Source: Pseudomonadota bacterium (lineage in GTDB: Bacteria > Desulfobacterota > Anaeroferrophillalia > Anaeroferrophillales > Tharpellaceae). Taken from it: DNA of 22,342 nucleotides. The stretch is taken from assembly GCA_030641485.1 (NCBI GenBank), contig DAOWHJ010000109.1, positions 1-22,342 on the forward strand, written 5' to 3'. Shown piece after piece: positions 8,301-15,992 of the stretch (its first letter is position 1; each line of letters opens with the position of its first letter). The position numbers and the translations under genes are program-made. The notes under the pieces are model-generated. The model saw only the letters and a list, made by a program, of their open reading frames with translations, was not told where the DNA came from and did no database searches.

Positions 8301-9551
8301 CAGAGATGAGCTCTCTAATGCAATCCAAGGGAAATTATTCTCTTCGGCATGTCTCTGAAGTTGCAAAAGTTTTTGTCGTTCACCATCTTCGATTCTGCCG
8401 GTGAGCCAGTATGAAGCGAGATTGTAGAGCATGGTGAAAATCGATTTTTCAGGACGTTTTTCAACCTTGTCCAGACTCTTTTGCGCTTCATCTGTAAACC
8501 CGCGAAAGAAGTGAAGTAAGGTTTCTCCGAGACGGAAGAGATCGCGAGTGAAAGGGTTGTAGGCAAACTCCTGTTCCCCCACATTCAGGATTACCGTTAC
8601 CTTTTCCCAATCGGTTGCGGTTTGTATATGGCCGGCTGTGAGGACGTAAAAGAGCGCGATCGGGGCATCGAAACAGGCAGTTTTGGTTGGGTTTAATTCA
8701 CGGGCAAGTTCAAGGTCTGTGGCAAATTCAGCCGCGGCCACAACCAGGTTCCCTTTCAGGGCTGAAATTGCCCCCTTAAGACCACTGCCATTGAAAATAT
8801 GGCTATGTTGACTATAAAGCCGGTCAAGTTCTGCCAGGCGACCACTTAAAAGCAGTTTATGGGTGTAGAGTAAAATGAATGGGCGGCTCGTAGCCTCTTC
8901 AGCAGGAAAATGTTCAGTGATAAAATTATCAAGGTTTACGGTTGCCCTCAAGTCTTCGAGTGAATGGGTGATTGAGTCGTCTAAAACCGTAAATTGGAAC
9001 GGCAAAGGGAGTTCTGTGAACCACTTCTGATTAAATGGATAGAGGGTTAAGGCGGCGTAAGGGTGGCGAAATTTAGGGTTATAAGCCGCCTGATAGAATA
9101 TTGGCAGAGCTTCCTGCAGAAATTCAAAATCATGACTGAATAAGGCTAGGCGAAAATCTCGCAAGGTTTTAGCGCATGGGTTAAAACCAGCATCCGTTTG
9201 GGCATCGCTGTCGATATAGGAGGAGCGGATCAGTTGCCGACAGAGCTCCAAGGAGCGTTTTTCTAAAGGTCTACGGGCTACCGTTTCAAGGATTTGGGGG
9301 TGACAATGGTTCCGATTGTCAATAAGCTCAAGCTGTTGCAACTTGAGGTGCTGAGCTGTGGCCTTATCAGGGTTCCAGCGATAGCGGTTGTCAGGGGCTT
9401 GAAACAGAGCTTTGATTATTCTGAAGAGTTCTTCAGGTGGGGTATCACTGTCTAAAAGTGCGGTGATCTGGAGAAAAAACTTCTCTTCTTTATCAAGTGT
9501 GTTGAAACGCTCAAGTAGTTGTTTGTAAGTCAGCGGGGTGTTTTCAGTCAT
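5325..9551 (-). CDS. SNF2-family (Swi2/Snf2) DEAD/DEAH-box ATPase with a very long N-terminal region
   Basis: 1408-residue double-stranded-DNA translocase. The C-terminal motor is complete: Walker A DDMGLGKT (975-982), DEAQ (1069-1072), the TTGTPMEN motif, SLKAGGLGLNL, and motif VI QASDRAHRIGQ (1343-1353). A bacterial SNF2-associated segment with DWFKIEGELQ precedes it. Residues 1 to about 430 are largely helical and TPR-like, followed by a proline-rich linker near 425-480 and a beta-rich stretch. I cannot name these N-terminal domains. No nuclease or methylase domain is visible. Bacterial SNF2 proteins remodel protein-DNA complexes or act in phage defence; which applies here is undecided. 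The ATG directly abuts the stop of the dGTPase gene, so it is the last gene of the citrate synthase operon. Confidence 0.93.
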   Translation of the reverse strand: MTENTPLTYKQLLERFNTLDKEEKFFLQITALLDSDTPPEELFRIIKALFQAPDNRYRWNPDKATAQHLKLQQLELIDNRNHCHPQILETVARRPLEKRSLELCRQLIRSSYIDSDAQTDAGFNPCAKTLRDFRLALFSHDFEFLQEALPIFYQAAYNPKFRHPYAALTLYPFNQKWFTELPLPFQFTVLDDSITHSLEDLRATVNLDNFITEHFPAEEATSRPFILLYTHKLLLSGRLAELDRLYSQHSHIFNGSGLKGAISALKGNLVVAAAEFATDLELARELNPTKTACFDAPIALFYVLTAGHIQTATDWEKVTVILNVGEQEFAYNPFTRDLFRLGETLLHFFRGFTDEAQKSLDKVEKRPEKSIFTMLYNLASYWLTGRIEDGERQKLLQLQRHAEENNFPWIALESSSLLALSSSNPESEPPLPSQEPQLRTLSPAINFEPAWRRTLNAIRQVTPNQKQPTPAAAPNSGSRLAWFLLETQEHFIQFTPKIQRLNQDNTWSNGRNLAFDRIRNGDKLPCFTKQDRRICQAIRETYNGDEKSEKLLDQGKILKELVGHPHLFRNDRTQLPVVLSSGEVAVIINKVSGAEPSFSIRLDPDLKERDCIVISQSQSRLIFYRNNEDLRNIARLLGREGLTLPLEAQDDIITTLKDLAATLPIFSDIDPGLDHDHAKQGNLDDSEIEFDQSALYLQIFPSTDGLLFELKVKPLGPNGPILTPATGPLHLITTIAGETCSVKRDLNLELDRTRKLLATCTAFSDSHLNFNWQIDNLEECLDTLAEIQDFQNNPNSDEANWLTCEWPAGKKISLKKRVQGSAFKFRVESRQDWFKIEGELQVDENEVISLKELLKQSKPGPGNFLKLADGEFISLSKQLRERLLELSLYLQEDESEGELIVHRGAMGGVARAMENFDQVKFDKLWQQQMERFQEAENFSPVLPKNLKTELRSYQVEGFNWLARLAYLRFGACLADDMGLGKTVQTLTLILTRATAGPTLVVAPTSVCGNWLKESLRFAPDLNPIFFGGPEREEIIANIKPFDLLICSYTMLQQEQKLIAGQEWEIIVLDEAQAIKNMNTKRSQAAMSLNGKFRLITTGTPMENHLGELWNLFNFINPGLLGSLKQFTQRFALPIEHENNRDARDHLRKLIKPYILRRNKSQVLKELPERTEILLEVKMSDAERNFYEAVRQQAIDRLEEASDKKTGAAGPSIQVLAELTRLRLAACNPRLVRPDSTIESAKLELFGRIIDDLLEGNHQALVFSQFVKHLNLVREYLDKKKISYRYLDGSTPKAKREDEINAFQEGQADLFLISLKAGGLGLNLTAADYVLHLDPWWNPAIEDQASDRAHRIGQTRPVTVYRLITKASIEEKIVRLHQEKRNLADQILTASDQSARFSTKELLQLIKMG

Positions 9552-10622
9552 TTATTTAATATTCCAGGGATGCGGTAAAAACAGTTTCTCATAGAGTGAG
9601 AAGGCGTACCGATCGGTCATACTGGCAATGAAATCGCGCAGATTGTCCTCTAGGGTTGAGTTGTCAAGGTAAGTTGGGTAGTACTTCGTTTTCAGGGATT
9701 CCGGATGCTTGATGAAGTAGTTGTAAATCTCCTCAAGCAGACGACTGGCTTTGCTGAAATCACGACGAACCACAGAGCTCTCATAGACGTGAGAAAAGAG
9801 AAATGAGCGCAGATCTGTCATTGCCTCTAATACTTTAGGTGAAATTTTTAGAGTACCAGGTTCTTTACGACTTACGTCGATAATGTCTGTAACCATGGTG
9901 TTGATGCGTTTGGTGTGGGTGTTGCCTAAGACCTTTTTGCACATTGTTGGAATATCATCAGTGGCAATCGTCTGAGCTCTGATGGCATCGTCTAAATCAT
10001 GGTTAACGTAGGCAATGATGTCAGCTAAACGAACAATGCGCCCTTCAAGAGTTACGGCTGTATGTTCAAGAGCAGGTGATAAGATCTCACCTTTGCCTTT
10101 GGAGTGTTTAATGATGCCATCGCGTACTTCAAAACTTAAATTTAGTCCGGCACCATCTTTTTCAAGGATATCGATAACCCTTAAACTCTGTTTGAAATGG
10201 CTAAAGCCATCAGGATGAAGACGATTTAGAACGGCCTCTCCCGCATGTCCGAATGGGGTATGACCAAGGTCATGACCTAAAGCAATAGCTTCGGTTAAAT
10301 CCTCATTTAAAAACAGTGACTTGGCGATAGTGCGAGCGATCTGGGCGACTTCAAGGGTGTGAGTTAACCTAGTTCGGTAGTGATCACCACTTGGGGCTAA
10401 AAATACCTGAGTCTTGTATTTCAGGCGACGAAAGGCCTTTGAGTGAATGATGCGGTCGCGGTCATGCTGAAAGACCATGCGATAGTTGCATTTACTCTCT
10501 TTTTTGACGCGGCCTTGCGAATTATCACTGAAAGCGGCGAAAGGAGCCAAGAAGCTCCTTTCGCGATGTTCCAGTTCACAGCGTACAGAACTCATTTTCG
10601 AGCAGTTTTTTTCAGCGTTCAT
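9552..10622 (-). CDS. dgt: Deoxyguanosinetriphosphate triphosphohydrolase-like HD-domain protein
   Basis: 356-residue enzyme of the dGTPase family, which hydrolyses dNTPs to deoxynucleosides and triphosphate. The metal-binding H...HD...D set is seen at His88 (RLTHTLEV), His117-Asp118 (GHDLGHTPFGHAGE) and Asp200 (VRLADIIAYVNHD). The preceding RDRIIHSKAFRRLKYKTQVF segment is typical of the family. The ATG at 10622 overlaps the citrate synthase stop by 11 bases; an alternative ATG at 10595 fits the usual N-terminus of homologues better, and neither has a strong ribosome site. The family balances dNTP pools and in some bacteria limits phage by nucleotide depletion. Translational coupling to citrate synthase upstream and zero spacing to SNF2 downstream imply one transcript. 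Confidence 0.92.
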   Translation of the reverse strand: MNAEKNCSKMSSVRCELEHRERSFLAPFAAFSDNSQGRVKKESKCNYRMVFQHDRDRIIHSKAFRRLKYKTQVFLAPSGDHYRTRLTHTLEVAQIARTIAKSLFLNEDLTEAIALGHDLGHTPFGHAGEAVLNRLHPDGFSHFKQSLRVIDILEKDGAGLNLSFEVRDGIIKHSKGKGEILSPALEHTAVTLEGRIVRLADIIAYVNHDLDDAIRAQTIATDDIPTMCKKVLGNTHTKRINTMVTDIIDVSRKEPGTLKISPKVLEAMTDLRSFLFSHVYESSVVRRDFSKASRLLEEIYNYFIKHPESLKTKYYPTYLDNSTLEDNLRDFIASMTDRYAFSLYEKLFLPHPWNIK

Positions 10623-12021
10623 CAATCGGAGTGAATTCCTGGTTGAATTTTCCGGTATATAGAGCCCGGGGGCGGAAGATCCGGTTGTTTTGGATGTACT
10701 CTAAGACCCGGGCAGTCCAACCCGCAACCCGACTGACGGCAAAGAGCGGGGTAAACATCGCCGGATCTATGCCCAAACGAGTATAGACCACGCCGGAGTA
10801 ATAGTCGACATTAGGGAAGATTTTCTTCTCCTGAGCGAGAGAGCCGACAACCGCGTTTTCAACCTGTTCAGCAGTGGCGATCAAATCCTGGATCTCACTT
10901 TTACAGTCGGCACAGTGAAATTTTGCCAAAGGACCTAAGATTCGGGCTCTGGGGTCGTAGGCTTTGTAAACCCGATGGCCAAATCCTGGAACTTTCTCAT
11001 TTTTTGCTAGGGTTTCGGCAACCCAGGCTTTAGCGTTCTCGGGAGAGCCGACTTCACGCAGGGTGTGTAAAACCCGCTCGTTGGCACCACCATGGAGTGG
11101 GCCATTTAAAGCAGCAATCCCGGAGCCGACTGAAAAATAGATATCAGACATGGTTGAGGCAACCACCATTGAGGCGAAGGTGCTGGCGTTCATGCCGTGG
11201 TCGGCATGGAGGATTAAAGTAACATCCAAAACCCGCTCTTCAATCGGGGTCGGTCGGCGGCCGTTCATCATATAGAAGATGTTCGCCGCGTGTCCTAGTT
11301 CATTTAATGGTTCATAAGGCATCATGCCCTTACGCAGGCGGGTGATTGCGGCCGTGATTGTTGGTACTCCGGCAATCAGGTGGTAGCAAGCCTCCAAACC
11401 GCTGGCATCGTCGAGACCAGATTTTTTCTTTTTCCGTTTTTTTCTCTTTTTAAATTCGTAAATAGCACGGCTTTCACCACTCGGCTTGGTCTCCATGGCA
11501 ATGGAATCTTCATCAGAACTGATCGCATCATCAAGCGTCGGTTTGGACTCTTCACGGTCTAAGGTGGTGAACTCCTGGCGCATAAAGATAGTTCCCATCC
11601 GCAATGCCGCCATCGCATTCATCTCTTCAACCGGATAGCTCATCAAAAGCCGCAAAGTTTTATTCATGTGGCGGTAGTTAATGAGCTTCTGTTCGAATTC
11701 ATGCAACTCGGTTGCAGTCGGTAGGTGGCCATGAAGAAGCAGGTATGAAACCTCCTCATAGGTTGAGTAAGCACAGAGCTCAAAAATATCATGACCTCGG
11801 TAAGAGAGCATGCCTTCACTGCCGTTGACGTAACCAACCTTGGATTCACAGGCGATTGCACCTTCAAGTCCAGGTCCGATGGTGCAGTCAATTGGCCATT
11901 TAACAGATTTTGCCGTAGCGGCCTGCTTGCCAACAACCCCGATTTCGTCCCGGGCCTTAGCCGCGGCTTCGAGAATCAGGTCGGTAATCTCAGTTGTCTC
12001 TTGATGTCTATTGCGGTTCAT
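10612..12021 (-). CDS. gltA: Citrate synthase with an internal lysine-rich insertion
   Basis: 469-residue Si-type citrate synthase condensing acetyl-CoA and oxaloacetate. The catalytic triad is intact: His310 (LHGGANE), His349 (GFGHRVYK) and Asp406 (NVDYYSG). The C-terminus ends in the usual FTPIDER. It is about 90 residues longer than the common ~375-residue bacterial form for two reasons: an N-terminal extension of about 45 residues, and a low-complexity insertion at about 152-211 containing an acidic stretch followed by KKRKKRKKKK (191-200). The insertion sits between the small-helix segment MAALRMGT and ACYHLIAGVPTITAAI. An AGGAGAG ribosome site precedes the ATG. It is the first gene of the minus-strand operon with dgt and the SNF2 gene. 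Confidence 0.95.
   Translation of the reverse strand: MNRNRHQETTEITDLILEAAAKARDEIGVVGKQAATAKSVKWPIDCTIGPGLEGAIACESKVGYVNGSEGMLSYRGHDIFELCAYSTYEEVSYLLLHGHLPTATELHEFEQKLINYRHMNKTLRLLMSYPVEEMNAMAALRMGTIFMRQEFTTLDREESKPTLDDAISSDEDSIAMETKPSGESRAIYEFKKRKKRKKKKSGLDDASGLEACYHLIAGVPTITAAITRLRKGMMPYEPLNELGHAANIFYMMNGRRPTPIEERVLDVTLILHADHGMNASTFASMVVASTMSDIYFSVGSGIAALNGPLHGGANERVLHTLREVGSPENAKAWVAETLAKNEKVPGFGHRVYKAYDPRARILGPLAKFHCADCKSEIQDLIATAEQVENAVVGSLAQEKKIFPNVDYYSGVVYTRLGIDPAMFTPLFAVSRVAGWTARVLEYIQNNRIFRPRALYTGKFNQEFTPIDER
11422..11451 (-). repeat. A-rich homopurine tract encoding KKRKKRKKKK inside citrate synthase
   Basis: On the coding strand this stretch is almost entirely A and G, with a run of seven A's and another of six. 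Such runs favour slippage by polymerase or ribosome, so length variation or a low level of frameshifting is possible. The reading frame is intact here. Confidence 0.7.
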
Positions 12022-12150
12022 GTTATCTCTCCTCTCGCTCTAAATAGAAAATGTCAAAAACCCTGCCTCTTGCAAATGATTATTGATGTTCCCAGGTTTT
12101 TTCGTGCTAAAGTTAGTGGCAGACTAAATGGCGGGTCAAAGGGGGAACTT

Positions 12151-12175
12151 ATTATATTTTTTATGTTTTTGTCAA
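12151..12175 (-). promoter_or_regulatory. Possible promoter for the citrate synthase operon
   Basis: On the minus strand a perfect TTGACA (12170-12175) is followed by a perfect TATAAT (12151-12156), but with only 13 bases between them. The slightly offset ATAAGT (12147-12152) would give 17-base spacing. It lies about 130 bases before the citrate synthase ATG, inside the 255-base divergent region shared with yadG. No equally clear plus-strand promoter for yadG was found; TTGATA (12183-12188) with TAGTCT (12206-12211) at 17-base spacing is the best weak candidate. Confidence 0.4.
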
Positions 12176-12276
12176 GTATTTATTGATATTGGATAACTTT
12201 CAGCGTAGTCTTTGTGTGCGCCTACATGTGGTCAATTTACGCGGAATAGTTGGATAGTTACGTTATTTGAGTGGTT

Positions 12277-13200
12277 ATGGACGCAGTAAGAATTGAAAAC
12301 TTAAGTAAAAATTATGATTCATTGAAGGCTCTTGATGGGGTTGACCTGACGATTGCCGAAGGTGCATTTTTTGCTCTATTAGGGCCGAATGGAGCCGGGA
12401 AATCAACCCTGATCAATATCCTTGCGGGCTTGACCCGGGCGACCTCGGGCCAAGCTGCTGTTTTAGGTCATGATGTTAGAAAAGAGTGGCGTCAAGCTCG
12501 TTATAAACTTGGGGTTGTCCCACAAGAGCTTGCCTATGATCCATTTTTTACAGTGCGCGAGATGCTGACCTTGCAATCTGGCTATTTTGGTTTGGGTGAC
12601 CGAAATCGCGCCTGGATTGATGAACTACTTGGAACATTGGGGCTTGAGGAGAAGGCGGATACGACTATGAACCACCTCTCAGGGGGGATGAAACGCCGGG
12701 TTTTAATTGCCCAGGCTCTGGTCCATTGTCCCCCCGTGGTAATCCTTGATGAGCCGACCGCCGGAGTTGATGTCGCTTTAAGGGAGCAGCTCTGGGAGTT
12801 TATTCTTGACCTCAATCGTAAAGGACATACGATTATTCTCACCACTCACTATCTCGAGGAGGCTGAGAATATGTGTGAAAAGATTGCCATTCTGGATCGT
12901 GGTAAATTGGTCGCCAATGCCAGCAAAGATAAACTTTTAAGTCGTTATACCTGGCGGCAGTTGCGCCTGCAGTTATTGCCAGAAAGTGGTCTGAGTTTAC
13001 CCGCAGGACTTGTGGACAAACAGGAAGCTGCACCGGTTGGCGAGCTGCTTCTACGACTCCATCGCGAGGATGATCATATCGGTGAGGTTCTCGCAGCATT
13101 GGAGCAGGCTGGTATAAGATTCTCCGACTTAAGGATTCATGAACCTGGTTTGACTGAGGTTTATACTGAATTGACTGGCGGGAGAGTACATAATGACTAA
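12277..13200 (+). CDS. yadG: ABC transporter ATP-binding protein, YadG-like
   Basis: 307-residue cytoplasmic ATPase of an ABC-2 type exporter. Walker A GPNGAGKST (36-44), signature LSGGM (134-138), Walker B VVILDEPTAG with Asp158-Glu159, and H-loop His191 in TTHYLEEAE are all present. The length and the segments VPQELAYDPF, LSGGMKRR and LTTHYLEEAE match E. coli YadG closely, followed by the same kind of ~100-residue C-terminal extension. ATG 12277 is preferred over an in-frame GTG at 12271, although the ribosome site is weak. The stop overlaps the permease start by 8 bases. The exported substrate of YadGH is not established, so only a general export role can be assigned. Confidence 0.92.
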   Translation: MDAVRIENLSKNYDSLKALDGVDLTIAEGAFFALLGPNGAGKSTLINILAGLTRATSGQAAVLGHDVRKEWRQARYKLGVVPQELAYDPFFTVREMLTLQSGYFGLGDRNRAWIDELLGTLGLEEKADTTMNHLSGGMKRRVLIAQALVHCPPVVILDEPTAGVDVALREQLWEFILDLNRKGHTIILTTHYLEEAENMCEKIAILDRGKLVANASKDKLLSRYTWRQLRLQLLPESGLSLPAGLVDKQEAAPVGELLLRLHREDDHIGEVLAALEQAGIRFSDLRIHEPGLTEVYTELTGGRVHND

Positions 13201-13957
13201 CTACTACGGTTTTTATACCCTTTTGCTCCGGGAAATCTGGCGCTTTCTTAAAGTGTCAATTCAGACAATTTTGACTCCGGTGATTACGGTTCTGCTCTAT
13301 CTGTTGATTTTCTCTTCAGTGATTTCAAGCAGTCGGCAAATGCTTCCCGGGGTTAACTATTTGACTTTTTTAATTCCCGGTCTGATCGTCATGGCGATGT
13401 TGCAGAACGCTTTTGCCAACAGTTCATCAAGCCTCTTCCAATCACGCCTTAATGGTAATGTGATCTTTGTTCTGCTGGCTCCGATTTCTGATTTTGAGAT
13501 CTTTGCAGCCTTTGTCGGGGCCGCTGTCGGTCGTGGAATTATGGTTGGTGCCGGGGTCTGGCTGGCTTCGTGCTATTTCGCTATGGTGCCAATTAAACAT
13601 CCTGTTTATGCGGGAATATTTGCACTATTGTGTACTAGCTCACTCGGTGCTTTAGGTTTGGTATCAGCAATTATTGCTGACAAATGGGATCATATTTCAG
13701 CCTTTCAGAATTTTGTAATCGTCCCCTTTTCATTTTTAAGCGGCGTCTTTTTCTCGATTCAGGATCTACCCCCATTCTGGCAGCAGGCTTCTCGTTTCAA
13801 CCCATTTTTCTATTTTGTTGATGGTTTTCGCTACTGTTGTCTCGGGGTCTCTGAAATCGAGGTTGGCACCAGCCTCAAGGTAGGTCTGCTCTTTTTTCTC
13901 CTGAGCTCAGTCTGGGCTCTGGGGCTTTTGCGCAAAGGCTATAACCTGCGCACTTAG
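13193..13957 (+). CDS. yadH: ABC-2 type transporter permease, YadH-like
   Basis: 254-residue inner-membrane protein with about six hydrophobic segments, the partner of the ATPase encoded immediately upstream. It follows E. coli YadH (256 residues) along its length: an N-terminal RFLKVSIQTILTPVITVLLYLLIF helix, LIPGLIVMAMLQNAFANSSSSLF, then FLSGVFFSIQDLPPFWQ and NPFFYFVDGFRYCCLG near the C-terminus. ATPase and permease presumably assemble as a dimer of each. The 8-base overlap implies translational coupling. The substrate is unknown. Confidence 0.92.
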   Translation: MTNYYGFYTLLLREIWRFLKVSIQTILTPVITVLLYLLIFSSVISSSRQMLPGVNYLTFLIPGLIVMAMLQNAFANSSSSLFQSRLNGNVIFVLLAPISDFEIFAAFVGAAVGRGIMVGAGVWLASCYFAMVPIKHPVYAGIFALLCTSSLGALGLVSAIIADKWDHISAFQNFVIVPFSFLSGVFFSIQDLPPFWQQASRFNPFFYFVDGFRYCCLGVSEIEVGTSLKVGLLFFLLSSVWALGLLRKGYNLRT

Positions 13958-13962
13958 TTTTT
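13929..13962 (+). terminator. Possible weak terminator at the yadH stop codon
   Basis: TGCGCA (13929-13934) and TGCGCA (13947-13952) can pair, extended by GG/CC inside across a two-base bulge around a 6-base loop. Five T's follow at 13958-13962, just after the TAG stop. The stem is short and partly inside the coding region, so the call is tentative. Confidence 0.35.
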
Positions 13963-14038
13963 GCAGAATGAGCTTGACGATAAGTCATATCCTGTGACAG
14001 AAGATAACAATGTATTAAATTGCTAAGATATTATCAGT

Positions 14039-14057
14039 TTTTTAATTTAATTAAAAA
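14039..14057. promoter_or_regulatory. A/T-only perfect inverted repeat before the AOR ribosome site
   Basis: TTTTTAATT and AATTAAAAA flank a single T, giving perfect 9-base arms about 10 bases before the AGGGAGGT ribosome site. It may be a regulator site or just A/T-rich leader sequence. Confidence 0.3.
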
Positions 14058-14079
14058 CTCTTCAAAGGGAGGTGCAATC

Positions 14080-15813
14080 ATGGCTGAAAAAATTTTTCGG
14101 GTTGATATGAGTGATTTGAGCGTTAAAAGTGAAGCTGTACCGACGGCTTGGCAAGGACTTGGCGGTCGTGCATTGACCTCTGCCATCGTTGCCGCTGAGG
14201 TGGAGCCTACTTGCCATCCGTTGGGGAGAAATAACAAATTAGTCTTTGCGCCAGGTTTACTCTCTGGAACCCGGGCGGCCAATTCAGGTAGGCTTTCGGC
14301 TGGAGCTAAAAGTCCTCTAACCGGAACCATAAAAGAGAGCAATGCCGGGGGAACCGCGGCCCAGCTTATGGCACGAATGGAAATTAAAGCTCTGATTATT
14401 GAAGGGATTCCGGCTGAAAGCCAGTTTTATGCGCTTAAAGTAACCGCTGATGGAGTAACCATCACACCTGAGAATAATCTCATTGGTTGCGGAAACTTTG
14501 AAGTTGTTGAAAAACTTGGACTGGTTGATAATAAGGAGTGCGGTTTGCTCTCTATCGGTCAGGCGGGAGAGCGTAATCAACTTTCAGCAAATATTTCGGT
14601 TAAAGATCCAGAGGGTAAATTTCGGAGCTTGGGGCGTGGTGGTTTAGGCGCAGTGATGGGGTCTAAAGGGGTGAAATATATCACTTTAGATGCGGCTGGT
14701 ACTCAAAAAAGTGTCCCGTTGGTCGATAGTGACAAATTTAAGGTCGCGGCTAAAACATTTGCTAAAGCTCTACTTAATCACCCAGTTTGCGGGGAGGGCT
14801 TAGGGGCTTATGGAACCAATATTCTGGTTAATATTGTTGATGAAACTGGGGGTCTGCCGACGAAAAACTTTCGTTCGGGTCATTACGATAAGCATGAGAT
14901 GATCAGCGGTGAAAAGATGTCCGAAATGATCGCTGAACGTGGTGGTAAAGTTAAACACGGTTGTCATGCCGGTTGTGTAATGCAGTGTTCCCAGGTTTTT
15001 GTGGACAAAGAAGGAAAGTATGTAACCTCTGGTTTTGAGTATGAGACAATCTGGGCTATGGGGGCGCATTGCTGCATTGATGATCTTGATATCCTGGCTC
15101 AAGCTGATAGTATTATGGACGATATCGGGGTTGATGCAATCGAGATGTCGGTTACCATCGGGTTGGCGATGGAGGCGGGAATCATAAAATTTGGCGATGG
15201 AGCCGGTCTGCTCAGGCTTCTTGATGACGTCAAAACCGGGAGCCCGCTCGGTCGCATTCTGGGCAGCGGTGCCGCAATAACCGGTAAAACCTACGGTTTA
15301 ACCCGGGTCCCGGTGGTTAAAGATCAAGCGATCCCAGCTTACGATCCGCGGGCAGTCAAAGGGATTGGGATTACCTATTGTACTTCAACGATGGGAGCTG
15401 ATCACACTATCGGTTATACTGTCGCAACTAATATTTTGAAATGCGGTGGCTTTGTTGATCCATTGCAAAAAGCGGGGCAGGTTGAACTCTCACGCAATTT
15501 GCAGATTGCAACTGCGGCCATTGACAGCACGGGCCTGTGTCTCTTCGTCGCTTTCGCAGTTTTAGACGATGAAACCGCGTTGCCGGCAATCGTCGATATG
15601 CTTAATGCTCGTTTCGGAATCTCGATGATTGTCGATGATGTTACAGCTTTAGGTTCTTCAGTCTTAAAAACCGAACGCGCCTTTAACCAGGCGGCTGGTT
15701 TTACTAATGCTCACGATCGTTTACCTGAGTTCTTCGCAGCCGAAACCCTACCGCCCCACAACGCAATTTGGGATTTCACTGGTGAAGAGATTGATGAGTT
15801 CTGGAATTTTTAA
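14080..15813 (+). CDS. Aldehyde:ferredoxin oxidoreductase family protein (tungsten/molybdenum bis-pyranopterin enzyme)
   Basis: 577-residue enzyme of the AOR family, which oxidises aldehydes to acids with ferredoxin or reverses this at low potential. Iron-sulfur ligands appear as CHAGCVMQC (Cys295, Cys299, Cys303) plus Cys487 in DSTGLCLF. The CX3CX3C spacing matches the YdhV-like subgroup and not the CX2CX3C of Pyrococcus AOR. The cofactor-binding segments GGRALTSAI near the N-terminus and YDPRAVKGIGITYCTSTMGADHT (421-443) are clear. ATG 14080 is chosen over an upstream in-frame start at 14020 because AGGGAGGT directly precedes it. No ferredoxin-like subunit, pterin synthesis or tungstate transport gene is adjacent, so the enzyme is an orphan here and its aldehyde substrate is unknown. 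Confidence 0.92.
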   Translation: MAEKIFRVDMSDLSVKSEAVPTAWQGLGGRALTSAIVAAEVEPTCHPLGRNNKLVFAPGLLSGTRAANSGRLSAGAKSPLTGTIKESNAGGTAAQLMARMEIKALIIEGIPAESQFYALKVTADGVTITPENNLIGCGNFEVVEKLGLVDNKECGLLSIGQAGERNQLSANISVKDPEGKFRSLGRGGLGAVMGSKGVKYITLDAAGTQKSVPLVDSDKFKVAAKTFAKALLNHPVCGEGLGAYGTNILVNIVDETGGLPTKNFRSGHYDKHEMISGEKMSEMIAERGGKVKHGCHAGCVMQCSQVFVDKEGKYVTSGFEYETIWAMGAHCCIDDLDILAQADSIMDDIGVDAIEMSVTIGLAMEAGIIKFGDGAGLLRLLDDVKTGSPLGRILGSGAAITGKTYGLTRVPVVKDQAIPAYDPRAVKGIGITYCTSTMGADHTIGYTVATNILKCGGFVDPLQKAGQVELSRNLQIATAAIDSTGLCLFVAFAVLDDETALPAIVDMLNARFGISMIVDDVTALGSSVLKTERAFNQAAGFTNAHDRLPEFFAAETLPPHNAIWDFTGEEIDEFWNF

Positions 15814-15834
15814 GTAACCATTCGAGCAGACGCA

Positions 15835-15888
15835 GGCCCAAAAAACGCGGAAAAGTTTATTTTATTTTGCGTTTTTTGGGCCTTGTTT
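15835..15888 (+). terminator. Rho-independent terminator after the AOR gene (possibly bidirectional)
   Basis: A perfect 14-bp inverted repeat, GGCCCAAAAAACGC (15835-15848) and GCGTTTTTTGGGCC (15869-15882), flanks a 20-base loop and is followed by TTGTTT. The hairpin ends in G/C and holds an A6/T6 block in mid-stem. It begins 21 bases after the AOR stop and insulates ispG. Confidence 0.75.
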
Positions 15889-15992
15889 GTATCCTGAGTT
15901 ATGATGAGTAGGTTTTCCTTTAGAACTTGAGGATTATTTAAATAAGTGCTATGCCATGTCGACGATGAATAGTATATTTTGTTTTGGGGGAA

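Noticed and set aside
11791..12186. 131-residue plus-strand ORF across the citrate synthase start and divergent promoter region
   Set aside because: Its first two-thirds is antisense to conserved citrate synthase sequence and the rest is promoter DNA; no homology features.
13974..14002. TTGACG as a -35 element for the AOR gene
   Set aside because: No acceptable -10 hexamer at 16-18 bases spacing (ACAGAA at 17).
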